Notes: a model not told the origin generated them from the sequence alone. A stretch of 64,000 bases of DNA from Debaryomyces hansenii CBS767 (GCF_000006445.2 NC_006047.2:1488001-1552000), one strand, 5' to 3'. Shown: positions 20,001 to 30,348, counted from the stretch's first letter. Numbers and translations: made by a program.

Positions 20001-22604
20001 AATTGTTTCATTCAATCCAAAACTTGCCTCTACTTCTAGTTGATTTTTCTGTTCTTCTAGCAACGTAATCTGTCTTTCTAATTCGTGTGTCTCTAAAATA
20101 GTACGTCTTGCTGTATCATCAGTAATCATTCTATCCATTAATCTTTGGATAGAACTATTTAAAACAGACGTTGCATTTGCCCCAATTACAGATGATCCCG
20201 CAACAATATGCTGCAAGATCGAGTCTATAAGAATCAATAGCCTGGTAATTTCTATCTCGGATTTTCTACTATCTTTTAGCATTAGAAATTTCATTAGAAC
20301 AGATTTGATATAATCCTTGCTTGAACGGAATCCAGAATTTTCTGGAAATTCCAAAGAAACAAACAGAGAATTCAATTCACTGAACAAATCATCTAAACTC
20401 AGCAGGTCAAGACCTTCAGGGGTTTCAGATTTAAGCTGACTTTCAATATTAAAAAATTCGTTGTAATCTTCTTCTGCGTAGCCCTCGTACTTCTCTATTT
20501 CTTCATTTATTCGATCGTCGCCAATGACCTTTAATTTGTCAAAAATTTTCAAAACTCGGGAATCATTAAGTTCCCTTCTTAATGAAATCCGAATCTTCAT
20601 TGATTTGGTGCCCTCAATAATAGAATTAATTAATAATAGCGTAATCAAAGAATAATTTTTTAAATTAAATTCATTTTCTAGCCTGGCATTATTTCCACCT
20701 GTGAAGTATTTATCTAGAAATGATTCAACAGAATTCAACCAGGGTTGAAATCTCACAAAATCCCCTAGTAAATCTTGCAAGCTTACCATACTGTCTAAGA
20801 TACCGGGTAAAAAATCTGCATTTTTATAATATGACAAGAAAATTAAAACTTCTGTCACTAATATCCTAGTAGCTAATCTTGGAGAAACCAACGAAAATAT
20901 CATGGCTCGAATGACATGCGACTTGTTTTTTATTACAATAGACGAATTAGGATTAGATGATGATTCATCTATCTCTAATTTATCTTCATAATCCGAAATT
21001 TCAGTATTTAATACACTTTTCAAACAATTCACTATAATAAATTCTTTATCAAGTTCTTCATTAGACTTGATGCTTTTTTTGTTAACTCTTGTAAGAATGA
21101 CAGACAAAGCAGTTTCTCCTTGTGCATCACTAAATATGCGGCCCCAAGTATTTCCCAGCTTTGACACCGTTTCATTCAACTTTTTCTCAAGTTTTTTGTA
21201 TTCTTTGAGTGACAATTTATTAGAAATAATTCTTCCTACGTACCATTCAGGTGATCCATCTTTTAACTTTTGCTTTTTACTCAAAGGGGCATTCCCTTGT
21301 TTTGAAATCGGTAATCTAGGTCTCTCATATTCTAATATTGGTCCCGTTGAAGTATATTTTGATTTATCAAGATTTATATCTGATGCCTTTTCGGAACTAT
21401 TAAGCTTTAGAAGAGTTTGAATTGAAGAATGCTGCTTCGCATTTTCATTACTTAAGGCTTTACTGTCAGCCAATATGTTACTATTCCTTCGATCTGAGGG
21501 AAAATTAGCAATATAATCTTGACTAATAGACCGAGATTTATATTTATGAGAAGGTGCAAAAAAAGAAGATGATGATTTTGTTAGCGTTTTCAAATCAAAA
21601 TCAGTATTTGATTCATTCTCATTTAATAGCAACTCCCACTTTCTTGAAGTAGGTTGTTCTCTCAATGTCTTCAAAGCTTTTTCAGAAAACACCCTGGTTG
21701 ATAACAATTTTTCAAAAAGCATATTAACAACTTCTGGTTTAGGGACTTGATTCTTACTCAACGTAATAGCACTAAAAGACAGTAGAGAATGACTCAATTT
21801 GTTGCAGTCTTCAGATCTTTCACTATTCGCTCTAGTTAACTTAGTTTGCCTTGGATTCTCTTTAAATTTATATGCCGATACATTATCTAACGTATTTGAT
21901 CGATTTACCATGGGCAGTGATGTAATAGGCTCATACACCATCGAACCAGATAGGCTGTTGGGGTATGCGTCATTTAAACTAGAAACACTGGTATTTTTTT
22001 TGATACTACTGTGAGTCGTAGTATTTACAACTGATGGCTTTATTGGAGGGGGTGGCAATGTTATATCTTCTTTGGATAGACCATAACCTGCTAATGTTAA
22101 TCCTTTCATTGCTAGCTTATCCTCGTGTACCAATTTTGGGTCTAATGATGAAAGGCTTGCAGCTTTGTTGGACTCAAGACTATATGGATAACTTGGTAAT
22201 ACCTGTGAAGAGTTTTCAGTTCCGTTTTCAAAATATGATCCAATTGATTTTTGACGAGGTGAGAAAGCAACAAAGGAACTCGTTCTTGTTCTTTCGGGGA
22301 GATTACTTACAGGTATTGGTTCATTAGAGTTTATTGGTACACTTTCATATCCTATCGCTTGAAATTCTTCAGCTCTTGTGTCTTGTAAATTGACATTCTT
22401 GATGGGTGATAATACTTTTGAGGATTCTGCCTTTTCATTACTCAATAATTGGTTAAAATTCAAAATAGACGTCGATTTCGTTATCTTTTTCATTCCCTTT
22501 GAAAAAACACTAGGCCTCTTCGTTATTTTAGGATTATTCAGTTGATTTTTACCACCTTCAATTGGTGATCTACGATCTTGAGTTGATTCTTGATCATTTT
22601 CCAT
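17097..22604 (-). CDS. BNI1: Formin Bni1
   Basis: An 1835-aa formin that nucleates and elongates unbranched actin cables at the bud or hyphal tip under Rho control. The N-terminal half (roughly 430-830) is the GBD/FH3 regulatory region, starting around SPEWYVGRIISNKLSLKEYKK. A coiled coil follows near 850-905. FH1, with three poly-proline blocks that bind profilin-actin, is at about 1040-1135. FH2 starts at RPKTKLKQMHWDKIE (about 1190) and runs to about 1600. The SRDLVQQFGINLHMFAN segment and the C-terminal RAHAMLNQLRN resemble Bni1 rather than Bnr1, as does the length. A basic patch and DAD-like tail follow FH2. ATG is at 22602-22604; four codons upstream begin with TTG and are not counted. 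It is divergent from the helicase gene. Confidence 0.92.
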   Translation of the reverse strand: MENDQESTQDRRSPIEGGKNQLNNPKITKRPSVFSKGMKKITKSTSILNFNQLLSNEKAESSKVLSPIKNVNLQDTRAEEFQAIGYESVPINSNEPIPVSNLPERTRTSSFVAFSPRQKSIGSYFENGTENSSQVLPSYPYSLESNKAASLSSLDPKLVHEDKLAMKGLTLAGYGLSKEDITLPPPPIKPSVVNTTTHSSIKKNTSVSSLNDAYPNSLSGSMVYEPITSLPMVNRSNTLDNVSAYKFKENPRQTKLTRANSERSEDCNKLSHSLLSFSAITLSKNQVPKPEVVNMLFEKLLSTRVFSEKALKTLREQPTSRKWELLLNENESNTDFDLKTLTKSSSSFFAPSHKYKSRSISQDYIANFPSDRRNSNILADSKALSNENAKQHSSIQTLLKLNSSEKASDINLDKSKYTSTGPILEYERPRLPISKQGNAPLSKKQKLKDGSPEWYVGRIISNKLSLKEYKKLEKKLNETVSKLGNTWGRIFSDAQGETALSVILTRVNKKSIKSNEELDKEFIIVNCLKSVLNTEISDYEDKLEIDESSSNPNSSIVIKNKSHVIRAMIFSLVSPRLATRILVTEVLIFLSYYKNADFLPGILDSMVSLQDLLGDFVRFQPWLNSVESFLDKYFTGGNNARLENEFNLKNYSLITLLLINSIIEGTKSMKIRISLRRELNDSRVLKIFDKLKVIGDDRINEEIEKYEGYAEEDYNEFFNIESQLKSETPEGLDLLSLDDLFSELNSLFVSLEFPENSGFRSSKDYIKSVLMKFLMLKDSRKSEIEITRLLILIDSILQHIVAGSSVIGANATSVLNSSIQRLMDRMITDDTARRTILETHELERQITLLEEQKNQLEVEASFGLNETIVNLKKEKSFYANKIVSLEKQISVLQFQIKTLEKEKIKATKLVDYSQLPILSTTRVKNYDVSKNNGFVHELESVFSGRTSKPSGEDPRANLMVETNDIPIVEDSPKSNDTANPGHSYLLPPGENMVPSKALDSNSEIKIADLTSESNSVHAPHRPPSPSKWLSSNGSNPHISEQKTPPAPPPLPSFMDTGNNISPKQIPPPPPPPPPLPTFMNTNMNSENASPPPPPLPSFLQFVEQKSTVSSPSHTPPPPPPPPPPPLPGLLSGVNSILNSPSPHLPLSGTEGNAMTNITLEDKNKSDNISNALEKDVSASDVDLPLVGTPIVRPKTKLKQMHWDKIENINKTFWSDIKDDILSDKLLEKGILGEVEKVFVAKTSTIKKRSTQVNRMNKPKTISYLSRDLVQQFGINLHMFANNSVEELIKKILNCDKEILENISVLEFFNSDNLIEVSDSTLRNFTPYSTDFTQPDRQSEKPVEELERPDRLFLELCFNMRHYWKSRSRALLLTQTYQKDYSDLLKKLQLIDEVNNSIMESDDLKNVLGIIRSVGNFMNDSSKQAMGFKLDTLQRLKFMKDDTNSMTFLHYVEKIIRNSFLEYGSFVDQLSPLNQVNNISIEQLENDCQDFERLISNVGSSIAKGNLSDPGKLHQDDKILGVISKPLENAKLKNNLLKSHLKRTIDDHNTLMEYFGENPNDSNSRNTFFNKFASFVIEFKKAHIENIQREEEQRAYIARKKMIEGSKAQRDKRQFELKDNNNEENAKDVNEEYEDNKNVEDELGLNLATQDNSQKQKDGSYSNPTIDSLLEKLKTNALISSPSRKSRQRKSQYRRSKALSFYSSMTLDGLLEQSSNGIIDELTRQKPYNNYESVDSLKRRMSTRKKLETIDRENHSQNTNATNDTDQTMIRAHAMLNQLRNERTVQATRPHSRLDENDNGNNNNSSTNVADPVHNEDNILQGVNTNNNDAMNNFTT

Positions 22605-22923
22605 AATAAAAAGCAAATCAAAGCTTACACCTATGGCTTATTATTATAAATATTACTAATGACTCTGGTACTTATGTTCAATTGATAGTGCTTCACTTTG
22701 CAATATCTTTTTGTTATTGAATCAAATGAAAGAATTCCTTCTATTATATTATTTAATTTCTGAATCGATTTTGACCAAGGAAAATAACTATCAATAGTGG
22801 ATATTTAAATAGACTAGTGTACAATTAGACTAACATAAGTAAGGATTTTATAAAATCTATTGAACTCTTAGTTTAAAGAACGCTAAGTTAGAGAAACTTC
22901 TTTCATTTACGCCTAGACCATGC

Positions 22924-22935
22924 GCGCGATCGCGC
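22924..22935. promoter_or_regulatory. GC palindrome in BNI1/helicase divergent promoter
   Basis: GCGCGATCGCGC is a perfect 12-bp palindrome in an otherwise AT-rich 415-bp gap, 85 bp before the helicase ATG. It contains two CGCG cores, the centre of the MBF box ACGCGT, but not the full box. A role in G1/S expression of the replication helicase is only a guess. Confidence 0.4.
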
Positions 22936-23019
22936 TGTAGTTGTTTGTTTACCTTTTTTTTTTCTATAAAACTTGTTAAGTAGATCGATTTTTACCGAAA
23001 TTGTTCTTCTACTGTTGAC

Positions 23020-25086
23020 ATGAGCATATCTAGACCATATAAATCAGTTAAAAAGACTAAGTCGGGGAATTCTGATAAAAACCAGTCTCTGATTTCCAGC
23101 TTCTTTGGGACAGCTGCATCAGGTTCAACAAAATCCAACATAAAGAGAACGCCGCTAGTTTTAACAACCCCTGAAAAAGTGGCATTGAATAGAAGTAATT
23201 CTTTCCTTTCCAAGGCTGTGGTTTCAAGTGGTACATTCGATGAGTTTGCTAGTTCAGATACCTCGTTTGATTCGCCTGAGATTAATAATTTTAAAAACCC
23301 TGCGTTGGCCAGGTCTTTTATGGGCCAAGAGTCCCATAGATCGCAAGTGGTAGATTTGACACAAGAAGATGAAACGGATGTACAGGTCATATATCAACTG
23401 TTAAACAGTCCTACTTCGCATATAAAGACCCAAAAAAATGAAACGCAAAAGACGGGCAATCCCCCATTAAAAAGGGGCCATCAAGACTTGTTGGAAAGGC
23501 TAAATGGACAGCCTAGAAAAGTTCCCCGAAACTTTAAACTAACAAGCCCCCTGTTCACATCTTTACAGCACACGTCACTGATTCCATTAAGTGAGGAGCA
23601 GCTAAAGGTGATAAAGTATATAGTTCTGGATGGACTCAATGTGTTTTATACTGGTAGCGCTGGTACAGGTAAGTCGATTGTCTTACGTGAGTTGGTCCTG
23701 TCTCTTCACCTGAAGTACGGTGCCAGTAGGGTTGGCGTTACAGCATCAACAGGATTGGCTGCATGCAATATTGGTGGTCAAACAATTCATCGATTTTTGT
23801 CCATTGGCTTGGGCACTGGAAGCGCCTTCGAATTGTCCAAGAGAATCAAAAAGAATCCTGCCAATTTAAAAAAGTGGAAGAATTTGAAAGTATTAATTAT
23901 TGATGAAATCTCTATGATTGATGGCAAATTGTTTACCAAATTGGATGAATTAGCAAAAATTATTCGTTCAAGTCAACTTCCTTTCGGCGGGATTCAGGTT
24001 ATTTGTACAGGAGACTTCTTCCAATTGCCTCCCGTCAACAAGGATGGTCTGTCTGAGTTTTGCTTTCAAAGCGCAGCATGGGATAAAGTTATCCAAAAGA
24101 CTATATTATTGACTCGAGTATTCAGACAGAAAGGAGATACTGAGTTGATCGATATGTTGAACGCATTACGTTACGGGAGTATGAATGACGACATGATTGC
24201 AAAATTTTATAAACTATCAAGAAATGTTGTTTATGATGATGGTCTTGAACCAACCGAATTATTTCCTACTAGAGACGAAGTCAAGAGAGCTAATCAAACA
24301 AGACTCAGCCAGATTCCAAGTAGACCACTTAGGTTTAAAGCCGAAGACAACATTTCAGATGTCAATCATATAAAGATGCTAGATAATTTAATGTGTGAAA
24401 AGGAATTGGAGCTAAAAGAAGGAGCACAAGTGATGTATTTAAAAAATCTTGATGATCAAATAGTCAATGGGTCAATTGGAACCGTAACATGCTTTATGTC
24501 TTCAAAACTTTGGGAAAAGGTGAATGATGTTTACAAAGGAAATTTATACGACATTGATGATCAAATTGCCGATGAGCTAAGGTTATTATCATCCAGAGTT
24601 GGCTGCGTTGCAAACTGGTCTCCTGAAGAAACTGAAAAATATGACCGCATACCAAACGAACGAAAATCAAACTTTACAAAATTGGCCGCTGTGGCATCGA
24701 GTGAATTGGTATCTGACTTATACCCAGTAGTAAATTTCAAGACGGCCACAGGAAACACTCTTATTCGTGTAACAAGAGAAGACTTTAGCATCGAAGCAGG
24801 AAGAATTAGAAATTACACTGGGGGCGAAGCTGATAAGATCACTAGATCCCAATTGCCATTGTTATTATCATGGGCAATATCTATTCATAAAGCACAAGGT
24901 CAAACCATCGACAGATTGAAAATCGACCTAAGAAAGATCTTTGAAAAGGGTCAAGTCTATGTTGCCCTTTCAAGAGCAACTAATAAAGACCATTTACAGA
25001 TATTGAATTTCGATCCGAGGAGAATTACCGCCTCTCAAGATGTTAAACAATTCTATCATAAATTAGAAACAACACCTAATCTATAG
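23020..25086 (+). CDS. RRM3: PIF1/RRM3-family 5'-3' DNA helicase
   Basis: A 688-aa superfamily 1B helicase. Walker A is GSAGTGKS at 212-219, Walker B is VLIIDEISMID, then GDFFQLPPV (motif III), the TRVFRQ motif, and the C-terminal WAISIHKAQGQTIDRL and YVALSRA motifs. Pif1-family enzymes clear G-quadruplexes and protein blocks at forks. The N-terminus carries a PCNA-interacting (PIP) motif, Q22-x-x-I25-x-x-F28-F29, as reported for S. cerevisiae Rrm3. There is no mitochondrial presequence; residues 1-20 are Lys/Ser-rich. Both points favour an RRM3-like nuclear role over PIF1, but assignment between the two is not certain. Residue 24 is encoded by CTG, so it is Ser. The Walker B to motif III region is well conserved and the protein looks intact. 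Confidence 0.85.
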   Translation: MSISRPYKSVKKTKSGNSDKNQSLISSFFGTAASGSTKSNIKRTPLVLTTPEKVALNRSNSFLSKAVVSSGTFDEFASSDTSFDSPEINNFKNPALARSFMGQESHRSQVVDLTQEDETDVQVIYQLLNSPTSHIKTQKNETQKTGNPPLKRGHQDLLERLNGQPRKVPRNFKLTSPLFTSLQHTSLIPLSEEQLKVIKYIVLDGLNVFYTGSAGTGKSIVLRELVLSLHLKYGASRVGVTASTGLAACNIGGQTIHRFLSIGLGTGSAFELSKRIKKNPANLKKWKNLKVLIIDEISMIDGKLFTKLDELAKIIRSSQLPFGGIQVICTGDFFQLPPVNKDGLSEFCFQSAAWDKVIQKTILLTRVFRQKGDTELIDMLNALRYGSMNDDMIAKFYKLSRNVVYDDGLEPTELFPTRDEVKRANQTRLSQIPSRPLRFKAEDNISDVNHIKMLDNLMCEKELELKEGAQVMYLKNLDDQIVNGSIGTVTCFMSSKLWEKVNDVYKGNLYDIDDQIADELRLLSSRVGCVANWSPEETEKYDRIPNERKSNFTKLAAVASSELVSDLYPVVNFKTATGNTLIRVTREDFSIEAGRIRNYTGGEADKITRSQLPLLLSWAISIHKAQGQTIDRLKIDLRKIFEKGQVYVALSRATNKDHLQILNFDPRRITASQDVKQFYHKLETTPNL

Positions 25087-25263
25087 CTTTAAATAATGTT
25101 TAAATACTTATGTATAGTGTGTTGCATACAAGAAGGAATTCAGAACTCTTTTTTTCTGACATCCTTGGGAGTCTGCATTTAAAATATCCTAATGCTCACA
25201 TTTTTAGTATAAAGAAGCAAATTTTGAAAAATCGTCTGACTTCTCTTTATTAACGATACAACT

Positions 25264-28200
25264 ATGTTCAGTGTAGAAAATTCACTTAATGACGGAACTA
25301 GTGGAGGTGACTTGGGCTATAATGGGTTTCCTGTGTCGCTAAACTATTTCACTGCATTACCAGATCCAACGATTTTACACAATCCAAATATTACGATTAT
25401 ATTCAAATCATTATTGAAGAAAGATTCAATCACGAAAGAGAAGTCGCTTAATGATTTCATACAGGTATTAGATGATTATGATAATGAATCAGTGGTAGTG
25501 GATGAGCTATTGATATTATCATGGATACAGTTATATGCTAAGTTAGCAATTGACAACTCAAGAAGTGTAAGAATTTTATCGCATCAAACTCAATCGAAAT
25601 TATTAGGTATAGTTGGTGGAAAAGCATTTAGCAAGTATTTAGTGAGTTCAATTCCTATTTGGTTACAGGGTCTTTATGATAATGATAAACTTGTATCCAG
25701 TTCAACATATAAGACATTGTTGCACAGCTTTCAAGATAACAAAGAGAGAGTGGATTCCAAAATTTGGGTTACATTTTATGAACCTATAATCAACTATATT
25801 GTAACGGTTGTTAATTTAGAGAATCATAAAAGCTTGTCTGACCAAAGATATACTAAAGAAACGGATTTGTTTGCTAAATATGAACGAGTCCTTAATGGGA
25901 GTGTAATGATGTTGAACAAAGTTATAACTTTAATAAATGATGAAGAAATAAAAGTGAATAAAGGGGATAAAGAATTGGAACAAATTGAAGAATTACTTAA
26001 TCTGGATATCTTGTGGGATTATTTAGGGACATCTATATCTACGGATACTTTGAATTTACCTTTATTTAAATCATTATTGATTCTCATCCGATACATATTC
26101 GGTATTGTTTCTAAAGACGGAATTAATGAGCCAAATGTCATTATAAAAAATTTAAATAATGCAAAAGCTCTCTATAAATTGGTTTCTAGGAAATTCATTA
26201 AGCACATCAAATTAAAACCTAGTAAAAAAGGGTCGAATAATGACATACTTTATTCGAATATCATATTGCAATTCTGGGATTCCATGATATCTCTCACGGG
26301 CTTTTCTCTTTTGTCGCCACAACAAAGAAAGACTTTAAAGATTAAAAAGAATTTTTGGGAATTGGGAGGGAATAAGAGTCGCTCTAGATTACTTGACTAT
26401 CTCAAATTAGGCAGTTGTCTGCTGAATCCCATATACTATGTAGTGATTGGGCAATTTTTCCAAACTTTATCTAGCGTAAGTGGTATTGATAATAGCGAGG
26501 AATTCATTCACCTTAACAGCCTTGATGATGCTAGATTAATTATCAATGACATACTTTGTTCGCAGTTGAAAACCCTAACGAATTTTGAATATAAAGAAAG
26601 ATGTTTTAGTTGCATTTTGAGAGTATATGAAATTTTCAAACAAAATATATCTGAAACAGATTCAAACGAAGTTCTTAGTATTTTGCGCATAGTGCTATAT
26701 CAAGTTTTGGACATTGGGAGCTATAGGGGAGCTCGGAATGAAACGGTGAATAAGTTTCAAGGTCTTTTCACTTTTTTTGGAGATTTTTTGAATAAGAATT
26801 TTTCAGTCGATTCAATTGAGTTATTGTTACGTGATATTAATTCGCAAGTTCTGGTTTTAGTAACCTCTGAAGATCATCAAGAACTTCTATTAGATAATTT
26901 TGAATTTAAATCTCCCACCGTGGATATAATAACTAACTATTTTAATATTCTTATCTATTTGGCCAAATTTAACGACTCTGCAAATAATTTGATGGATGTG
27001 TTAATTGGGGACATATGCAAAAGTGTCGAAGAAGAAACAATAATGTCTGAACCAAATATTGCTTTTCATATAATTGTGTTGTTTATAAAGAGCTGCCGTG
27101 ATAAACCTGACAGAATTGGTTCGAATGTAAAAAGCTTGATTACAAATATTCCCTCCTTTATAGAACCACAGTTTGTCGAAACTCCACTTAAAGTGTTGTC
27201 AGCATTCCTTGATTCTGGTTGTAATACCAAAGATGGAATTGATTTAAAAGAACTTATAAGTGATTACTTTATTAAAACATCTGTATCAGATGAATCTAAA
27301 ATCCCACTATTATTAACGGCTGTCTGTAAATCCAAAGACTTTGATCAATTTAATGTAAAAGCAGACTTTGCTGATATTTATCAGTACTTGCTTGAATTGT
27401 CGAGAAAAGACAATATTTCAGAAGGGGAGGCTGCAATTGTATTTGGTTATTCTAATGATCAAGTAATCTTCAAAAACTTGATAAATACAAGCAACACTAA
27501 TGACGAGCAAGGACTAAAGTTCATTGACTATTTTCTAAAGTATTCTACGGCTGACAATTTGAACCAGGAGAATGAAAAACTTGATTTCTATGGTAATCTT
27601 TTTCTTATTTGCTGGAAGAATATTGATAAGCCCATCTATCAGGACTTCCTTACCGTTTTTGCAAAGAAAGTTTCATCGACGCTATTCATTGAGACGGTTT
27701 ATCAGTTCACATCACAATCATCGGTTGAAACTGATTTTTCTTCAGCTGCAAAATACTTGTTAAATCTTTCTGAGTCCCCTAAGAATGTATTCAAATTATT
27801 GCCGCTTAAAAATTACTTTAAAGTAGTTGCAGACGCTGTCGAATATATAAACATTGATTTGTTGGCAATCACAAACCCATTGGAACAAAACATATTTTTA
27901 GCCAAAGGAAATTCAAAGGACGATCTTCATCTCGACCTGTCTTTGATTACGATAGGTAAGTTTTTGGTAGAGTTTTCGGATTATTTAGATTCTAATGAAT
28001 CTAATGAAATGGCTATTGATATATTAGTTACATCTGGAATAATTGCGGAATATATCCATGATTATTTCTTTTTGCAAAACGATGATAATCGTCTTATTGT
28101 TTTAGATGACCAAATACTGTCTATTAGAACTGATTTGCTTGCAATTTTCAAAAATAATATTAAAGGTATCAGCTTGTCCAGTTTAGTTCCTATTATTAAC

Positions 28201-30294
28201 GACGATCAATCTAAAAATTATGATAATGATTTATGTCTCGCTACTTTCAATCGTTTGAATAAGGAAACAAGTAAAGGAAGTGGACTCACTAACTTTCTGA
28301 TTTATTCTGCTAGGTTGATGAAAATTTATTTAGATAAACTTGTCGAATTAGAAACCTTTCAATCTTTTGAAGCGGATATTATCATTAACTTTAATCGATT
28401 ATTGTCGTCTCCGTTGAAGTTATCGGTTGTTCTTTTAAGCTTTTCAAAGTTCTTTTTCAAGTCAAATAAGTTTGATAGGATCAGAAACTATCTTGCTGCT
28501 GAAATTTTAGGAGTAAAATCAGATACTCAAATTTTAGATGACGGATTAAAATGGTTGACCTTGGTAATTAACTTTTTCAATGCTGACCTTAATGAGCTAG
28601 AAAGATGCGAAGTTATTCCTTCCCATCGATTAGCATTGATCCTTAATCAACTTTCAAAATGGTTGGAGTCAGATATTTCTTATAATGAGTCATTTATAAC
28701 GGTTAGATGTCAGATAGCTCGGTTTTTGAACGGTTTACTACATGGAAATAACGAGAATTTACCAGATAGATTTTGGGGTCTTGCAATCCATTTATGTTTG
28801 GATAACCTTGGGATTGCTCAAACTGAACCAAAACACTTGGAATTGCAATACTTTACGTTGAAGTTATTTATTTCCTTGAACAAAGCTCAAAAATATCATA
28901 ATGATGACTGGAATGAAAACAAGGACTCATTACATGAAGAGATATTAGATTTGATAGCAAATCATAGCAACCATTTGCTGGATTTGAATTTTAATAATCA
29001 ACCGGTTCATTTGTGCCATGAACTATTGAAGAGAATTTGTAAGGATTATAAATTCTCAAATGGGCTTCTAAATGATAAATTGACTGATTTGTATGCTTTA
29101 CTTTCGAATTCTAGATTTATTGGATTGCAAAGAATGGGTGCATCGTTATTACATGAAGTAATTTTAACAAATCAACAGGATTTCGTAGTTGAATATCAAT
29201 TACAGAAGAGTAATTTGGGTGGCTCTGATAACTTAGAAGATGGAACGGATCAATTCAAAGCTGAAATTCCTAAGGGATTAATAGAGTCAATTCAACTGAT
29301 TGACGATGTGTTTTCAGATTCTTTTGAATTTGATACATCCTATAGGGTTTCGAGAGCTTTATGGAGTTGGTATTTAATATTTGATCATTTCAAAGATATC
29401 ACATATTCTATTAGGTCTGAATATGTCAGTCAGCTTAAGACCGGTGGATATATCGATAAGCTTTTAAGCTTGATCTTCGAAGTGGTAGATGTTGCCAATA
29501 CTAATGGAATTTTGAAGAAGTTGCATACGAGTGAAGACTCCAACTCTAAAATCAAACCAAATGATAATTTAATACAATCATATGACTTAAGCCTGGGAAT
29601 AGTTGGCGAAGCTTTTAAATTTGAAATGAAGTTTTTGCTCTTACATTTGTATTATTTGTCCTTTCAATATTTAGGGTCATATGTACAAGCTTGGTTTAAT
29701 GGTATTCGTGATCGTCAATTAAAACAAAAGATAGAAAAGTTTTCTATAAAATATGTTTCGCCATTAATTGTTCATAAAATTCTCGAGGATGTGTCCAAAT
29801 CTAAGGATAAACTAACTAATAAGGATGAAAATATGTCCATTAAAGTCAGTACTGCTGCGAATGAAATAAAGTCTGTGTATTTGATTGATGAACAAACAAT
29901 GGAAATGGTTATTAAAATTCCAGACTCCTATCCATTATCCAATGTCTCAGTTGAAGGGCCATTGCGGATAGGAGTTAAAGAAAACCAATGGAAGGCTTGG
30001 CTATTAGCGTCACAAAGAATAATTTCACTTACAAATGGTTCTATTATTGAATCTATTGAATTGTTCAATAGAAATGTTAATTTACATTTTTCAGGTTTTG
30101 AAGATTGTGCAATTTGTTATTCTATTTTACATCAAGATCATTCCTTACCTTCCAAAACTTGCCCTACATGTCTGAATAAATTTCATGCCGCGTGCCTTTA
30201 TAAGTGGTTCAAGAGCTCGGGTGCGAGTACTTGCCCCTTATGTCGTTCAGCTTTTAACTTCAGAACACCAAAATCGGTTGGTTTAAATGCATGA
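25264..30294 (+). CDS. LTN1: Listerin E3 ubiquitin ligase Ltn1/Rkr1
   Basis: A 1676-aa protein with an N-terminal Listerin motif region (FPVSLNYFTALPDPTILHNPNITIIFKSLLKKDSITKEKSL), long HEAT-like helical repeats through the middle, and a C-terminal RING of the C4HC3 type (CAIC, CPTC, FHAACLYKWF, CPLC; last about 50 residues). Ltn1 binds stalled 60S subunits carrying peptidyl-tRNA and ubiquitinates the nascent chain in ribosome quality control. Length is close to the S. cerevisiae protein (about 1560). ATG 25264 is the first in frame; the conserved N-terminus follows within 25 residues. The stop is only 54 bp from the convergent RRD1 stop, so the two transcripts probably overlap at their 3' ends. 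Confidence 0.93.
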   Translation: MFSVENSLNDGTSGGDLGYNGFPVSLNYFTALPDPTILHNPNITIIFKSLLKKDSITKEKSLNDFIQVLDDYDNESVVVDELLILSWIQLYAKLAIDNSRSVRILSHQTQSKLLGIVGGKAFSKYLVSSIPIWLQGLYDNDKLVSSSTYKTLLHSFQDNKERVDSKIWVTFYEPIINYIVTVVNLENHKSLSDQRYTKETDLFAKYERVLNGSVMMLNKVITLINDEEIKVNKGDKELEQIEELLNLDILWDYLGTSISTDTLNLPLFKSLLILIRYIFGIVSKDGINEPNVIIKNLNNAKALYKLVSRKFIKHIKLKPSKKGSNNDILYSNIILQFWDSMISLTGFSLLSPQQRKTLKIKKNFWELGGNKSRSRLLDYLKLGSCLLNPIYYVVIGQFFQTLSSVSGIDNSEEFIHLNSLDDARLIINDILCSQLKTLTNFEYKERCFSCILRVYEIFKQNISETDSNEVLSILRIVLYQVLDIGSYRGARNETVNKFQGLFTFFGDFLNKNFSVDSIELLLRDINSQVLVLVTSEDHQELLLDNFEFKSPTVDIITNYFNILIYLAKFNDSANNLMDVLIGDICKSVEEETIMSEPNIAFHIIVLFIKSCRDKPDRIGSNVKSLITNIPSFIEPQFVETPLKVLSAFLDSGCNTKDGIDLKELISDYFIKTSVSDESKIPLLLTAVCKSKDFDQFNVKADFADIYQYLLELSRKDNISEGEAAIVFGYSNDQVIFKNLINTSNTNDEQGLKFIDYFLKYSTADNLNQENEKLDFYGNLFLICWKNIDKPIYQDFLTVFAKKVSSTLFIETVYQFTSQSSVETDFSSAAKYLLNLSESPKNVFKLLPLKNYFKVVADAVEYINIDLLAITNPLEQNIFLAKGNSKDDLHLDLSLITIGKFLVEFSDYLDSNESNEMAIDILVTSGIIAEYIHDYFFLQNDDNRLIVLDDQILSIRTDLLAIFKNNIKGISLSSLVPIINDDQSKNYDNDLCLATFNRLNKETSKGSGLTNFLIYSARLMKIYLDKLVELETFQSFEADIIINFNRLLSSPLKLSVVLLSFSKFFFKSNKFDRIRNYLAAEILGVKSDTQILDDGLKWLTLVINFFNADLNELERCEVIPSHRLALILNQLSKWLESDISYNESFITVRCQIARFLNGLLHGNNENLPDRFWGLAIHLCLDNLGIAQTEPKHLELQYFTLKLFISLNKAQKYHNDDWNENKDSLHEEILDLIANHSNHLLDLNFNNQPVHLCHELLKRICKDYKFSNGLLNDKLTDLYALLSNSRFIGLQRMGASLLHEVILTNQQDFVVEYQLQKSNLGGSDNLEDGTDQFKAEIPKGLIESIQLIDDVFSDSFEFDTSYRVSRALWSWYLIFDHFKDITYSIRSEYVSQLKTGGYIDKLLSLIFEVVDVANTNGILKKLHTSEDSNSKIKPNDNLIQSYDLSLGIVGEAFKFEMKFLLLHLYYLSFQYLGSYVQAWFNGIRDRQLKQKIEKFSIKYVSPLIVHKILEDVSKSKDKLTNKDENMSIKVSTAANEIKSVYLIDEQTMEMVIKIPDSYPLSNVSVEGPLRIGVKENQWKAWLLASQRIISLTNGSIIESIELFNRNVNLHFSGFEDCAICYSILHQDHSLPSKTCPTCLNKFHAACLYKWFKSSGASTCPLCRSAFNFRTPKSVGLNA

Positions 30295-30348
30295 AAATTC
30301 AACCCTATATAGATGAAGAGCCTATATATGATGTAATATACAAATTTG

